This document shows positions 35,187-46,956 of a stretch of DNA of 64,000 nucleotides, piece after piece. The position numbers and the translations under genes are program-made. The notes under the pieces are model-generated. The model was not told the DNA's origin and did no database searches. It was given only the letters and a program-made list of their open reading frames with translations. The stretch is from Acanthosepion esculentum (taxonomy: Eukaryota; Mollusca; Cephalopoda; Sepiida; Sepiidae), in the NCBI GenBank assembly GCA_964036315.1, contig OZ038498.1:6322278-6386277 (forward strand). The letters run 5' to 3'. Every line of letters starts with the position of its first letter. Position 1 is the first letter of the stretch.

Positions 35187-35632
35187 TAATTCCTTATAAG
35201 ACTATATATGGAGAAGGAATATACATATACACATGCATACTAGCAAAAACACACAATACAAAAAAATAGAAATAGATCTAAGAACACACAGGGGTCATTA
35301 AAAGATAAGAATACAAATAACTTTCCTCACCCTTTCTCTGACCAACGTTAATTGCTTTATTACCCTTCAAGCAGACCTTTTTCACTGCCAGTCCAAGAAA
35401 GACATTTATGTCACTACCACAAAAAAAGAGAATGTTTACCATAAAAAAACATAAGGAAAATTAATTCATTTCATTAATATGTGTAACTATCCACTCTTGG
35501 CCTGAAGAAGGTTGTGAGACCCAAAACACATGTTGCAAAATTGTGAAAAATGAAGCATAATATATATTTTTAAAAAAAATCCACATTACAACCAAAAACC
35601 ATCTGCGGTTTCTCTCTTCTTTTTAAAATATA
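34682..35632 (+). repeat. Right inverted arm of the PLE
   Basis: Pairs with 31984-32902. It contains the end of the GIY-YIG domain, (TA)n/(AC)n runs at 35036-35186, and a hammerhead-like core at 35502-35527 (CTGAAGA, hairpin, AAAAC). Confidence 0.85.
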
Positions 35633-35666
35633 TGCTTTTCTCTTGTTGGAACAACTATAACCTCTT

Positions 35667-35670
<4 letters not shown>

Positions 35671-35719
<49 letters not shown>
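35671..35719. repeat. (AT)n microsatellite
   Basis: A pure AT run of 49 bp at the outer edge of the PLE. Confidence 0.95.
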
Positions 35720-35724
<5 letters not shown>

Positions 35725-37488
35725 CCACATACATATTTGTTTTGTTTTTTTGCGTATTAGTTGAGGGGAAGTATGCAAAATAATGATGACCCACCCACAC
35801 AAGTTCAAGCTATTTTTGTTTGTGAAAAGAAAAAAGAAATTTAGTTAAATAAAAATTATGAGAAACAGACATGACTTACAGGCAACATTAGTCTTGTTGA
35901 ATATTTGTTTTACAAATTTAACTATATTTTATTTAAATTAATTTTCAAAATAATAATGCTTGCTATAGTTTTTTGCTTTAATAAAACTTAATTTAAAATT
36001 ATTTATATTTTTCATGTTAGTAACAAACCAAATAAAATCAAAGTTTACTTTTTAAAGATTGAATAAAAAATTATTTTCTATAAAATAAATTATTTTTCTG
36101 TATCATAGTTGTAGGGTGGGGCAGAGATCCTTGCACCAACCCTGCCTGGACTAATTCAAGATATTTTGTTTGTGTTTGTAAGGTAAAGTAAAAAAGAAGA
36201 ATAGATATTAAGTTTAGTTTTTAAAATCTGCAATAATGAATGAATAATAAAAAGTTAAAATAAATACACAAAAAAAAGATACAGCAATAAATTCAAGAGA
36301 ATAGAAATTTAAAAAATACACAGCATCTTGAAATTATCAGCAGAATTAAAAAGTAAAAACAAACAGGAATTGTAGCAAAGAAAAGAAAAATTTGTAAACG
36401 TATAGTAGCAATAAATGCATGCAATAGGTTTCTTTTGTCTCTCATCCGCAAGACTTGTAGCCAAATCACAATTCAAATGATAATCCATCGTAACAGTGCA
36501 ACAGTCAACGTAGAAACGACAAAATGGGGTCACAAATCCAACCTTCGCTTCTCACCAGCGAAAACGTATGTTCATCCACCATGCTCAGAAAAAATCCTGT
36601 GCTCGTAAGCAAAAAACAATGGCTTTACTTCACCAAGTGATTTTTCTGATTGGTCACGCCATTCAGAGGAGGAAAGAACATTAGCATAGATTCTGAGACT
36701 TAAAGTAGCATATATTTGCTAACTACTTTTGGTAATTTTTCTTTGGCACATCGCACATAAAGCTCTTTTTCAAGGAAGGTGATTATCTCTTTCACTACAG
36801 GAATAATAATTATTCCCGTTCCTTTTTACTTTTCAATTCTGAGAATTTCAAAACACTTACATGGCTAAAAATGGTTTCTAATGTAATTTTAAAATATCTT
36901 TGCAAATACAAATCATATGATAAATTTTTTGCAAAAAGGTGGGTTGGATGATACTGAGTGTGTATGTATGCATATATATATATATATATATATAGTCGTT
37001 AATTATTGTATGTTACAAATTGGAGCATATCTTGTAGAATTTGGTAATAGCTTGAGAAAAAATATAAAAAAAATATCTGATAATAGGTTGCTCTTAGCAG
37101 CATGACAAATAAGCAGACTCTGAAATTACAGATTGAATCTAGTAACTGTCAAGGATTACTCAAACTTTCCAAAGTTTACACAAAAAATATTGTGCTTTGG
37201 CAACTTTTTTAGTAAACATAATTTTGGTTGTAAATACATAACATTTATGAGGATAATATACGAATATCTTTCCTTAGGTGTTTATAAATTGTACACTGTT
37301 CAATTATTAATGTTAACAATGAACTATTTTAAATTACAAAATTGTACTTGGATTAAACAAAAATTACTTACAATATAATACATATTACTTGAAATACATT
37401 CCTTCTTGCTGTCAATTTTGACGGCACGGCTACACTAGTGTATAAATAATATTCAAAATTCAACTGCAAAAAGCTAACAGCCATATTA
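35720..37488. other. Intron sequence, mostly single-copy-looking
   Basis: (TA)n at 36972-36994. 36420-36690 contains more CpG than its neighbours and a reversed CCAAT (GATTGGTCACGCC, 36649), so a regulatory segment is possible but unproven. No exon seen. Confidence 0.4.
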
Positions 37489-37850
37489 TGTTGAAACATT
37501 GGTTCTTGTTCATTCTCCAAAGTTAAGCAATTTTGAGCCTGACCAGTATCTACATGGGTGACCACTTGGTATTAACAGGTGCTGTAAACTAGGATTTGTG
37601 GTTGAGGCAATGGATAACAGCTGAGAATGCGAATTCCGAGAGCTGAGTTTGAATTCTAGACACAATATAATAACTCGTGTTCTTTGATGCAATATAACAT
37701 TGTCCTGTGGGGTAATATGCCATGCTCCTCACCAGCAGAAAAGCTAGTGGGAGAGCTGATTTAGGTGCCAACCACCTGTCCATGTGGCAGGTTGTACTGG
37801 GTTACATGTTACCAGTAACAGACCTCAGTCTGAACTGACCATTTATAGTC
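37489..37850 (+). mobile_element. Compound 5S rRNA/tRNA-derived SINE, copy 3
   Basis: A diverged 5S-like part at 37489-37593 (AAGTTAAGCAATTTTGAGCC, TACATGGGTGACCACTTGG, GGTGCTGTAAAC), then a tRNA-like head (GAGGCAATGGATAACAGC; GAGTTTGAATTC). The body differs from copies 1 and 2. Confidence 0.7.
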
Positions 37851-37979
37851 ATGAAATAACTGAGGAAAAAAAAATTAGTTATTTTGATTTTTTTGTTTTA
37901 CAACTAATTTTCACACATGAACCAATCAAGTATATGACCAAAATGTACTGCTTTAAATAACAACAAACAAAATCTTACT

Positions 37980-38584
37980 GAGACAGAAGATAACAAAAAA
38001 AAAGATAAAAAAAAGAAAGATAAAAAGAGAAAAAGAAAGATAAAAAGAAAAAAAGGATAAAAAAGAAAAAAAGAAAGAGAAAAAAGAAAAAAAGAGAAAA
38101 AGAAAGATAAAAAGAGAAAAAGAAAGATAAAAAAGAAAAAAGAGAAAAAAGAAAGATAAAAAGAAAAAAAGAAGGATAAAAAAGAAAGAGAAAAAGAAAG
38201 ATAAAAAAGAAAGAGAAAAAGAAAAAAGATAAAAAAGAAGGATAAAAAAGAAAAAAGAAAGAGAAAAAGAAAGATAAAAAAGAAAGAGAAAAAGAAAGAT
38301 AAAAAAGAAAAAGATAAAAAGAAAAAAGATAAAAAAGAAAGATAAAAAGAAAAAAAGAAGGATAAAAAAGAAAGATAAAAAAGAAAAAGAGAAAAAGAAA
38401 AAAGATAAAAAAGAAAGATAAAAAAGAAAAAAGAGAAAAAGAAAGAAAAAAAGATAAAAAAGAAAAAAGATAAAAAGATAAAAAGAAAAAGAAAGATTAA
38501 AAAGAAAAAAGAAAGATAAAAGAGAAAAAAAAGAAAGATAAAAAAGAAAGAAAGAAAGATAAAAAGATAAAAAGAAAGAAAGAT
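37980..38584. repeat. Purine-rich low-complexity tract, about 600 bp
   Basis: Irregular alternation of GATAAAAA, GAAAGA and GAGAAAAA units; almost all bases are A or G, with isolated T in GATA. A 295-codon open frame on the minus strand (Phe/Leu/Ser-rich) is an artefact of the tract. Confidence 0.95.
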
Positions 38585-38595
38585 AGCTCTAATCA

Positions 38596-38775
38596 TAAAG
38601 GATATGTGGTGGTAGTGTAATGGATATTGGTGTGAAAAGTGGATTTGACAAGCCGAGTTCAAATTTTGGGCTAATCTGGGATGTTCACTTTTGCATAAAT
38701 GCCCTAAAAGCATAATTCCATCTTTTCTCTCCCTACAGCTATGTGTTAAGTAGAAGTATAAATTAAGCTTTCTAT
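38596..38775 (+). mobile_element. tRNA-derived SINE head and body (no 5S part)
   Basis: GTGGTGGTAGTGTAATGGAT and GAGTTCAAATTTTGGG give the two internal promoter boxes. The body (GCATAAATGCCCTAAAAG, CTATGTGTTAAGTAGAAG) matches the 5S/tRNA SINE at 11290-11460. Confidence 0.68.
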
Positions 38776-39404
38776 CCTTGGATATCAACAAGTCTATTGT
38801 GGAGGTGGAAATGGGCAGCCTGGAAGACCGAACCTTATTGTTGTTACTGCTGTGGAGGTTAATTCCTTTTCGGCCCAGGCAAAAGTAAATTCAAATAAAA
38901 TAGAATATATTGAATATGGGTAAATAAATGTATAATTTATTTACATATATAAAAAAACAAACTAGTAACTTTTATCTGTTCCTGTTGTTAAGGTAACAGA
39001 GATAGTGAATGGTGAGATTAGAAGTGAAATAGACATTGGTGATAGCAGTCGTCATTTTTTTCTCTCCCAGCATGCCAGTGCTGTCATGAATGCTGTTGCT
39101 GGTTTGGCTTGTGTCCCTCTCAGCTTGCCAGTGTTGACATCGAATGCTGGTCTGTGTCAGGTTTGTTTGAATTAGAGAATATATTGCTGTCAATTGGCTA
39201 TAAATTAAGATTTGGGGTTTTGGAATGGGAGTGGCTCTGACTGGTCAATAAATTGTTCATTTTATTTTGCTTAAAGTGGATGTATGTGTTGAGTCTATGT
39301 GCAGAAAATGTATTTACGCAGTTTATTTTGGGTCGTTGAGCAGTCAACATCCAGTTTGTGTAGAAAAATGTGCAAGACACAAGAAATCTAAGAGAAGGAA
39401 AACT
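38776..39404. other. Intron sequence, nothing recognised
   Basis: No exon. 39040-39170 is somewhat richer in GC, with two similar CAGTGYTG-containing segments about 60 bp apart. Confidence 0.35.
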
Positions 39405-39540
39405 CATATTTTGAAACCATGGAGAAGCTAATAGGAAACCACACCACTATCTTTTCCAAGAATTCATGACAATTCACAGATGATAATTAAAAGATTTGTG
39501 GAGAGTCATGATTGCCTATATACTGGAGGGACATGTCATT
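39405..39540 (+). mobile_element. RTE-type LINE 3' end remnant
   Basis: Shares the end GATTTGTGGAGAGTCATGAT TGCCTATA and GGACATGTCA with the family; related to 23200-23345. Confidence 0.55.
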
Positions 39541-40295
39541 TTTTTAAAACCATGAACAGACAAATATCTACAGAGAATAACCGTTTCTCTTGGAATACTG
39601 ATTACTAAATTTTAGTGTGTTTCCGGATTATATTACAATTCCGTTGTTTGTCTTTCATGAAACATTTGTATTATTTTTCTGTTTAAGGAATAACTAGTTG
39701 TCTCTAGTAAACTAAACCTTTCCTATTGACTTGACCAGGGTCACAAAAAGTGAAATTACCAATTCTGTCTGTGGAAACTATTTGGACAAAAGTCAAAAGA
39801 CCTTTATACTTATTAGATTTCCCAGCTGAAAACTCTATCATAAGCAATTATCTGAACACTCTTATGTGATAAGCATTCTGATTTGAAAAACAAATTGGTA
39901 AATCCTTTTTAAGACCATTCAGTGAATATTTATGGTAGCCTGTTGATAGTTGATGACAGGAAACATTTCGCAAAAATAGTGTTTATCAAATTTGTGTTTT
40001 TGAAAATCAGGCCAGGAATAAAAATTCAGAAATTAAATGTTCATTTAAATTTTTTTCTGTACTTAGGTAGATTATACAAATTTTTAAAAAAATTCAAAAT
40101 TCAAAGAATCCATAATGCACTGTTTCTGTAATTCTCCTTGATTCTGCCTTTGATAGTTTCATCCAATGGTTTAGTAGTGATTGGGTTGGTAAACAATTAG
40201 GACTTTCAATTAAAATTGGAAAAGTGAGAAAATATTACAAAAGCAAAAAAAAAAAGCAGTTTTTCATTTCTGAAATGATACATTAGTTATTAACT
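39541..40295. other. AT-rich intron, nothing recognised
   Basis: The open frame at 39922-40131 has no recognisable content or splice sites. Confidence 0.4.
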
Positions 40296-43002
40296 GTCAG
40301 TTGTAATGCCATAACAAATGGATTGCATTGGCAGTCAGTTGTAATGCCATAACAAATGGATTGCATTGGCAGTCAGTTGTAATGCCATAACAAATGGATT
40401 GCATTGGCAGTCAGTTGTAATGCCATAACAAATGGATTGCATTGGCAGTCAGTTGTAATGCCATAACAAATGGATTGCATTGGCAGTCAGTTGTAATGCC
40501 ATAACAAATGGATTGCATTGGCAGTCAGTTGTAATGCCATAACAAATGGATTGCATTGGCAGTCAGTTGTAATGCCATAACAAATGGATTGCATTGGCAG
40601 TCAGTTGTAATGCCATAACAAATGGATTGCATTGGCAGTCAGTTGTAATGCCATAACAAATGGATTGCATTGGCAGTCAGTTGTAATGCCATAACAAATG
40701 GATTGCATTGGCAGTCAGTTGTAATGCCATAACAAATGGATTGCATTGGCAGTCAGTTGTAATGCCATAACAAATGGATTGCATTGGCAGTCAGTTGTAA
40801 TGCCATAACAAATGGATTGCATTGGCAGTCAGTTGTAATGCCATAACAAATGGATTGCATTGGCAGTCAGTTGTAATGCCATAACAAATGGATTGCATTG
40901 GCAGTCAGTTGTAATGCCATAACAAATGGATTGCATTGGCAGTCAGTTGTAATGCCATAACAAATGGATTGCATTGGCAGTCAGTTGTAATGCCATAACA
41001 AATGGATTGCATTGGCAGTCAGTTGTAATGCCATAACAAATGGATTGCATTGGCAGTCAGTTGTAATGCCATAACAAATGGATTGCATTGGTAGTCAGTT
41101 GTAATGCCATAACAAATGGATTGCATTGGCAGTCAGTTGTAATGCCATAACAAATGGATTGCATTGACAGTCAGTTGTAATGCCATAACAAATGGATTGC
41201 ATTGGTAGTCAGTTGTAATGCCATAACAAATGGATTGCATTGGCAGTCAGTTGTAATGCTATAACAAATGGATTGCATTGGCAGTCAGTTGTAATGCCAT
41301 AACAAATGGATTGCATTGGCAGTCAGTTGTAATGCCATAACAAATGGATTGCATTGGTAGTCAGTTGTAATGCCATAACAAATGGATTGCATTGGCAGTC
41401 AGTTGTAATGCCATAACAAATGGATTGGATTGGCAGTCAGTTGTAATGCCATAACAAATGGATTGGATTGGCAGTCAGTTGTAATGCCATAACAAATGGA
41501 TTGCATTGGCAGTCAGTTGTAATGCCATAACAAATGGATTGCATTGGCAGTCAGTTGTAATGCCATAACAAATGGATTGCATTGGCAGTCAGTTGTAATG
41601 CCATAACAAATGGATTGCATTGGTAGTCAGTTGTAATGCCATAACAAATGGATTGCATTGGCAGTCAGTTGTAATGCCATAACAAATGGATTGCATTGGC
41701 AGTCAGTTGTAATGCCATAACAAATGGATTGCATTGGTAGTCAGTTGTAATGCCATAACAAATGGATTGCATTGGCAGTCAGTTGTAATGCCATAACAAA
41801 TGGATTGCATTGGCAGTCAGTTGTAATGCCATAACAAATGGATTGCATTGGCAGTCAGTTGTAATGCCATAACAAATGGATTGCATTGGCAGTCAGTTGT
41901 AATGCCATAACAAATGGATTGCATTGGCAGTCAGTTGTAATGCCATAACAAATGGATTGCATTGGCAGTCAGTTGTAATGCCATAACAAATGGATTGCAT
42001 TGGCAGTCAGTTGTAATGCCATAACAAATGGATTGCATTGGCAGTCAGTTGTAATGCCATAACAAATGGATTGCATTGGCAGTCAGTTGTAATGCCATAA
42101 CAAATGGATTGCATTGGCAGTCAGTTGTAATGCCATAACAAATGGATTGCATTGGCAGTCAGTTGTAATGCCATAACAAATGGATTGCATTGGCAGTCAG
42201 TTGTAATGCCATAACAAATGGATTGCATTGGCAGTCAGTTGTAATGCCATAACAAATGGATTGCATTGGCAGTCAGTTGTAATGCCATAACAAATGGATT
42301 GCATTGGCAGTCAGTTGTAATGCCATAACAAATGGATTGCATTGGCAGTCAGTTGTAATGCCATAACAAATGGATTGCATTGGCAGTCAGTTGTAATGCC
42401 ATAACAAATGGATTGCATTGGCAGTCAGTTGTAATGCCATAACAAATGGATTGCATTGGCAGTCAGTTGTAATGCCATAACAAATGGATTGCATTGGCAG
42501 TCAGTTGTAATGCCATAACAAATGGATTGCATTGGCAGTCAGTTGTAATGCCATAACAAATGGATTGCATTGGCAGTCAGTTGTAATGCCATAACAAATG
42601 GATTGCATTGGCAGTCAGTTGTAATGCCATAACAAATGGATTGCATTGGCAGTCAGTTGTAATGCCATAACAAATGGATTGCATTGGCAGTCAGTTGTAA
42701 TGCCATAACAAATGGATTGCATTGGCAGTCAGTTGTAATGCCATAACAAATGGATTGCATTGGCAGTCAGTTGTAATGCCATAACAAATGGATTGCATTG
42801 GCAGTCAGTTGTAATGCCATAACAAATGGATTGCATTGGCAGTCAGTTGTAATGCCATAACAAATGGATTGCATTGGCAGTCAGTTGTAATGCCATAACA
42901 AATGGATTGCATTGGCAGTCAGTTGTAATGCCATAACAAATGGATTGCATTGGCAGTCAGTTGTAATGCCATAACAAATGGATTGCATTGGCAGTCAGTT
43001 GT
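40296..43002. repeat. 38-bp satellite array, about 71 copies, 2.7 kb
   Basis: The unit begins CAGTCAGTTGTAATGCCATA and continues ACAAATGGATTGCATTGG. About 21 units on the left and 33 on the right are identical. All variants (GGTAG, GACAG, GGATTGG, GCTAT) fall between about 41090 and 41740, spaced in exact multiples of 38. It has no open frame and no unique spacers, so it is neither coding nor CRISPR. Flanks are ordinary intron. Confidence 0.99.
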
Positions 43003-44194
43003 TGGCTATATAATAACCTCTGATATTAAGAGAATATTTGCAGTAAACGTCTCTTTGTTGTGGTCAGATAACATCATTCATATGAAATCTTTTTGGCACA
43101 GGTAGTTATTCAGTTTATACCTGAATATACTAAAATACTAAGTGATTTTTTCAGACTAACAAATACTTTTGTACCTGAATCCTTGGTAAGTCTGCCCCCC
43201 CTCCACCAAAAAATAAAAAAAACAATCTGTATTTTAAAAATTATCTGAATCGTGTGTGAATGATATTTGAAGGATTCTTTATCTTAATTGACATTATTTA
43301 AAAATTCAGTCGACTTACAATATGTTCGTAGAATGAAAGAAAACAATTTGCATTGTAAATTTTATTTGATAGATTGAGTCCATTATTTTCAAACATTATC
43401 GCATAAAATTGAACTTGAGTCTTTCTTATTCCTTAGTGACTAATATATTTGGAATTTGTTTGGATAATTGATGTACATTTGTGTATTAAAATGAAATCAA
43501 ATTGTGTCTAAAACCATGGCTCTCTCTGGAATAGAAAGAGACAATAAAATGTACGAGACATAGATTTGAAATATGAAAGCAAGTCACTCTAAAGTACAAC
43601 TTGTGAATAAATGTATTCTTTATCGTCCTAATGATATAAAGAACTAGTTCCCTAAGGAATGAATCAAAATGGTGACTAGATAACCATTGTCATGCCTCAG
43701 ATATTTTTCAACTGCCTGAAAAAAAAAAAAGGAAATGATTTTGGAATTATCATCTCCGGATTATATTCCTGAAAATGGCTTTTATTTAATGCTCTACAAG
43801 TAAAGAAAAAAGAAAGAACAAATGAACACATCAAGACTAGATTACTGCAAAAATTTAAAGTTGGTGATGAAAACCAGAAACACAGCTTGCAATTATTGTT
43901 TAGTTTTTGTTGGATGGTAAAGATGTGGAGGGGCGTTTTTTCTTGCTATAAAGATTTTGAAGAAAATTTGTTTCTGGATGTGGCTATGGGCTATTTTAAT
44001 CTTGGTATACATAAAGAATGTTAGAATGTGTATAGATTCATCAACATACATAGTTTCAAGTAAATGCATAGACATTTTGTTGTCATGACAAAAATAACTG
44101 TGTATGCATTGTTCAAATAGACACGGTTATGATTGAATAGCTGAAATCTATCATCTATTAAAATAGTTTGTTTTACTAATGCATTTTCCAAAGG
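43003..44194. other. Intron sequence, nothing recognised
   Basis: AT-rich and single-copy-looking; short open frames only. Confidence 0.4.
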
Positions 44195-44572
44195 TCCATA
44201 AATCCGAAGATGCCTTCCAAAAGCTAAGCAAAGTATTAAGAAACAGAAACCTTCATTAGAAAAGAATACTGAACTATTATGTAATATTAGTCCTTCTATA
44301 TGGCAGTGAATACTGGGCAATTAACTCACAGATGAAGAAGAGACTCAAAACAGCAGAAATTTGGTTCTACAGAAGGATGCTGAGAATACTATAGACTAAA
44401 CATGTGAACAATGATGAAGTTTTAGAGAATGAAAACAAAAAGGACACACACTTAGAATCAGAAAGAGATAGTTGAAATTTATAGGGCACATAATGAGGAA
44501 AGAGGGCTTAGAAAATTTGCCTCTCACAGGACATATTGAAGGCAAATGATAGAGAAGAAAACAGTGTATAAC
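44195..44572 (+). mobile_element. RTE-type LINE fragment, left part (interrupted by LTR)
   Basis: Reads DAFQKLSKVLRNRNLH, VLLYGSEYWAINSQMKKRLK, AEIWFYRRMLRIL, then the GHIMRKEGLENL-type block in another frame. It breaks at 44572 and continues at 44820-44905 (GRTGIRRDRKRL in frame-shifted form of AEQGLGEI). Confidence 0.8.
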
Positions 44573-44819
44573 TGTTGTAACTTAGGGAAGGTTACTGAAT
44601 AGAATAATCAAACAAAGGTTGGTAATGAACGATAATACTTAGGACATGAACAACACATATAAGATTCTCCAGTGGCATGTAGAAGTAGTAGTCAACTGTT
44701 AGAAGTGAGTTAAATGAATTCCACAATGAATTTTCAACTGCAGACCAACATACAGTATTTACTACTGTATTTATGTGAATGGGGACATACCCATTATCGT
44801 CCATAGGTATTCTACAACA
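44573..44819 (-). mobile_element. Solo LTR, 247 bp, family A
   Basis: Ends TGTTGTAACTTAGG and TTCTACAACA, so termini TGTTGTA/TACAACA are perfect inverted repeats. The 5-bp duplication is ATAAC (44568-44572; 44820-44824). It lies inside the LINE fragment above. Reverse orientation to the copy at 27139. Confidence 0.88.
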
Positions 44820-44905
44820 ATAACCTTGAAATTGGTTGGCAGAACAGGGATTAGGAGAGATAGAAAAAGACTTCAAGCGAATTTAAGAGAATGGTAGAAA
44901 ATGAA

Positions 44906-45285
44906 TATCTTTACGCATTTGACAGACTCACAGAGAATTTGTTTATTAGATATTTTGTATTAAGATTTTTAATATCTTTTTTAGACAAGGATTAATATTG
45001 TCATCTTTGTATCTCCAATTCCATATGTGTTTTAATACAGTCATTTAAGTGCCTTACCCATTGGCTAAATATTGTTCTTTTAAGTTCAGCATTTTGCGAA
45101 TTTAACAATGATGTCATTTCATATATTTTTTATCAAACATTAGAATTAATCAGTTTCACAAATATAAAAAGGCTACTATGCTTAGTTTTTTGGACAATTG
45201 TATTTTATTGGTAATATGAGTTTACTGTTCTATTTTGCTCTTTTAGGGTGATTTTCTAAGTGTAGCTTAGATGTGGCACAAGGCT
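44906..45285. other. AT-rich intron, nothing recognised
   Basis: No exon or repeat recognised. Confidence 0.4.
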
Positions 45286-45386
45286 GAATGTATGGGGCAC
45301 CCAATGAGGATTGAACCCACTTTTCAGTCGTAATTGATTTAGTGAAACAATCTATCTAACCATTGCACCATGTCAAGTGACCTTTT
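45286..45386 (-). repeat. tRNA-like sequence (SINE head or decayed tRNA)
   Basis: Minus strand: CATGGTGCAATGGTTAGATA (A box) and GGGTTCAATCCTCATTGG (B box), about 55 bp apart. The acceptor stem does not close, so it is not called as a tRNA gene. Confidence 0.55.
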
Positions 45387-45639
45387 GCTTTTTTATCTCA
45401 GGTAAACTAACATTTTTATGCCTACATATCTATTATAATTATAAGTAGTTGAATCTAATTTTGAAAATGTTCCAGCACTGCAATATAACAATTTACCAAT
45501 GAAATGAATGTAGGAGAATTACATATTAAAATGATAAGTCATATTGCTGATAAGTATTATGGCAATAAGTATTCAAAATTGTCTTCATTGAATTCATTAC
45601 CTTTTTTCTAGCAGTTTCTTTTTATGCTTTCTAAAGGTT

Positions 45640-45775
45640 CTTCTATGTGCTGCGTCCCTTCAGGACATTGTCGGCTCTCCACAATTTCCTGTCTTTTGTA
45701 GATCTTTATAAATTTTGTCTTTTTGGCATCTCATCTAAAACTTGTTCTGCCATCCATTTACTCAAGCATAGAAAA
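45640..45775 (-). mobile_element. RTE-type LINE 3' end
   Basis: Minus strand ends in the family terminus. GGCTCTCCACAATTTCCTGT and CTTTTTGGCATCTCATCTAA match the palindrome at 16290-16478. Confidence 0.68.
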
Positions 45776-46189
45776 TATTTTCAGATTGAAAGTCTGTTCT
45801 TATCCTATTTCTGTTCAGAAGTAGGATGCATTTCTGACTCTAGTGTCATCAGCTGTGTTATGGTTTCTTAGCCAATTTAAAGTGAATCACTGCAGTCCCA
45901 AGGATCCATTGGAAGACCTAGATTTGCCACATTTTGAATTTCAAAACAGTAGAGGGCATGTGTCTATTAGGGTTTCACTAGGTGTGTACATGAGCATAGT
46001 CTAACTAATATTTTACCTAGACCATTGGCTATTAATATATAAAACTATTTTCAGATAATCCAACAACTGGTTCACTAAGCATTTATAATTTTAAGAATCG
46101 GTTCGCGTAAAATGTATCACATCCAACTTTCAGGCCATTCATTTTTTACTTATCAATTCAACAATGCTTAAAGGTATCATCATCATCAG
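45776..46189. other. Intron sequence, nothing recognised
   Basis: No exon or repeat recognised. Confidence 0.35.
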
Positions 46190-46956
46190 TTCCTTGACTG
46201 CTTCAATTGTCAATGGAATCTAAGAGCAGAAGAAACAGAGAACCTTCTTTAGAATGATCTGTTGGCTGTAGCTCTTTGGAGTTCTGGCATTGTCATATCC
46301 ATCCACTCTTTCATGTTGTCTGACCAGCTTTTGCACTGATGTTCCCATTTGCATCTGCCTTCATTAGTATCTTGCATGATGATCTTGCAGAAGCTGTTAT
46401 ACAGTGTAATGTGGCCAAATCATGACATCTTCGAATGATTAATAGTGGCGAGAAGAGATTCCTGTTGGCCCACAAAACTTTTGACCTTGCTTCATACATA
46501 GTCATTGGTTTTATACTCCCAGAGGATATGAAGAAGACCTTTCTCAAGCATTTGTTCTCAAATGCCTGGATCCTTTTCCTTGCCTCAACCAGGAGTGTCC
46601 AAGTCTCCTAACCGGAGAGGAGTATGGATTTGACCACTGATTTGTAGACCTTGAACTTGCTATGGAAGTTCATGATGCTCTTCCATATCCTTTCCAGTTT
46701 GGCCGTTGTTTCTGTGGCGCTCCATGTGCAGATTTCTGCATTGCAGGTGCCATCTTTTGACAGGGTTGCTCTCAAGTATTTGAAGCTGGATACGTCCTCC
46801 AGTTGTTTGCCATCCATAGTGTTACTGGCACTATTCACCATTACTTTGGATTTCTCTTTCATTCTATATGCCGCAGTTATTTCAGTGAGTTTGTTGGTCA
46901 GGTTTAGTAGCTCACTATTATTGCCTGCCATATGGTCAATATAATCTGTAAAATGC
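46190..46956 (-). pseudogene. RTE-like LINE reverse transcriptase, 3' half
   Basis: From 46956 on the minus strand: HFTDYIDHMAGNNSELLNLT (the catalytic FADD has become FTDY), KSKVMVNSASNT, LEDVSSFKYLRATLSKDGT and LERIWKSIMNFHSKFKVYKS. After frame changes come the conserved post-RT block and the ATIRRCHDLAT region near 46440. It is a different family from the fragments at 44195 and 18439. Confidence 0.85.

Larger units (their letters stand above)
31984..35632 (+). mobile_element. Penelope-like element with inverted terminal arms, 3.65 kb
   Basis: The order is: inverted left arm (31984-32902), reverse transcriptase (about 33000-34353), linker, GIY-YIG-type domain (34615-34941), right arm (34682-35632, overlapping the domain). 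The left arm is a reversed copy of the element's own 3' end, including part of the GIY-YIG coding sequence. A 5'-truncated inverted partner next to a fuller copy is typical of PLEs. Adjacent TA microsatellites (31968 and 35671) mark both outer edges. Confidence 0.85.

Noticed and set aside
37904..38791. 295-codon minus-strand open frame, the longest in the window
   Set aside because: It is a translation of the purine-rich tract (Phe/Leu/Ser only), with no domain and no splice context.
40296..43002. CRISPR-like array
   Set aside because: Units are contiguous with no unique spacers; the window is eukaryotic. It is a tandem satellite.
45286..45386. tRNA gene on the minus strand
   Set aside because: Internal boxes are good but acceptor and anticodon stems do not pair convincingly.
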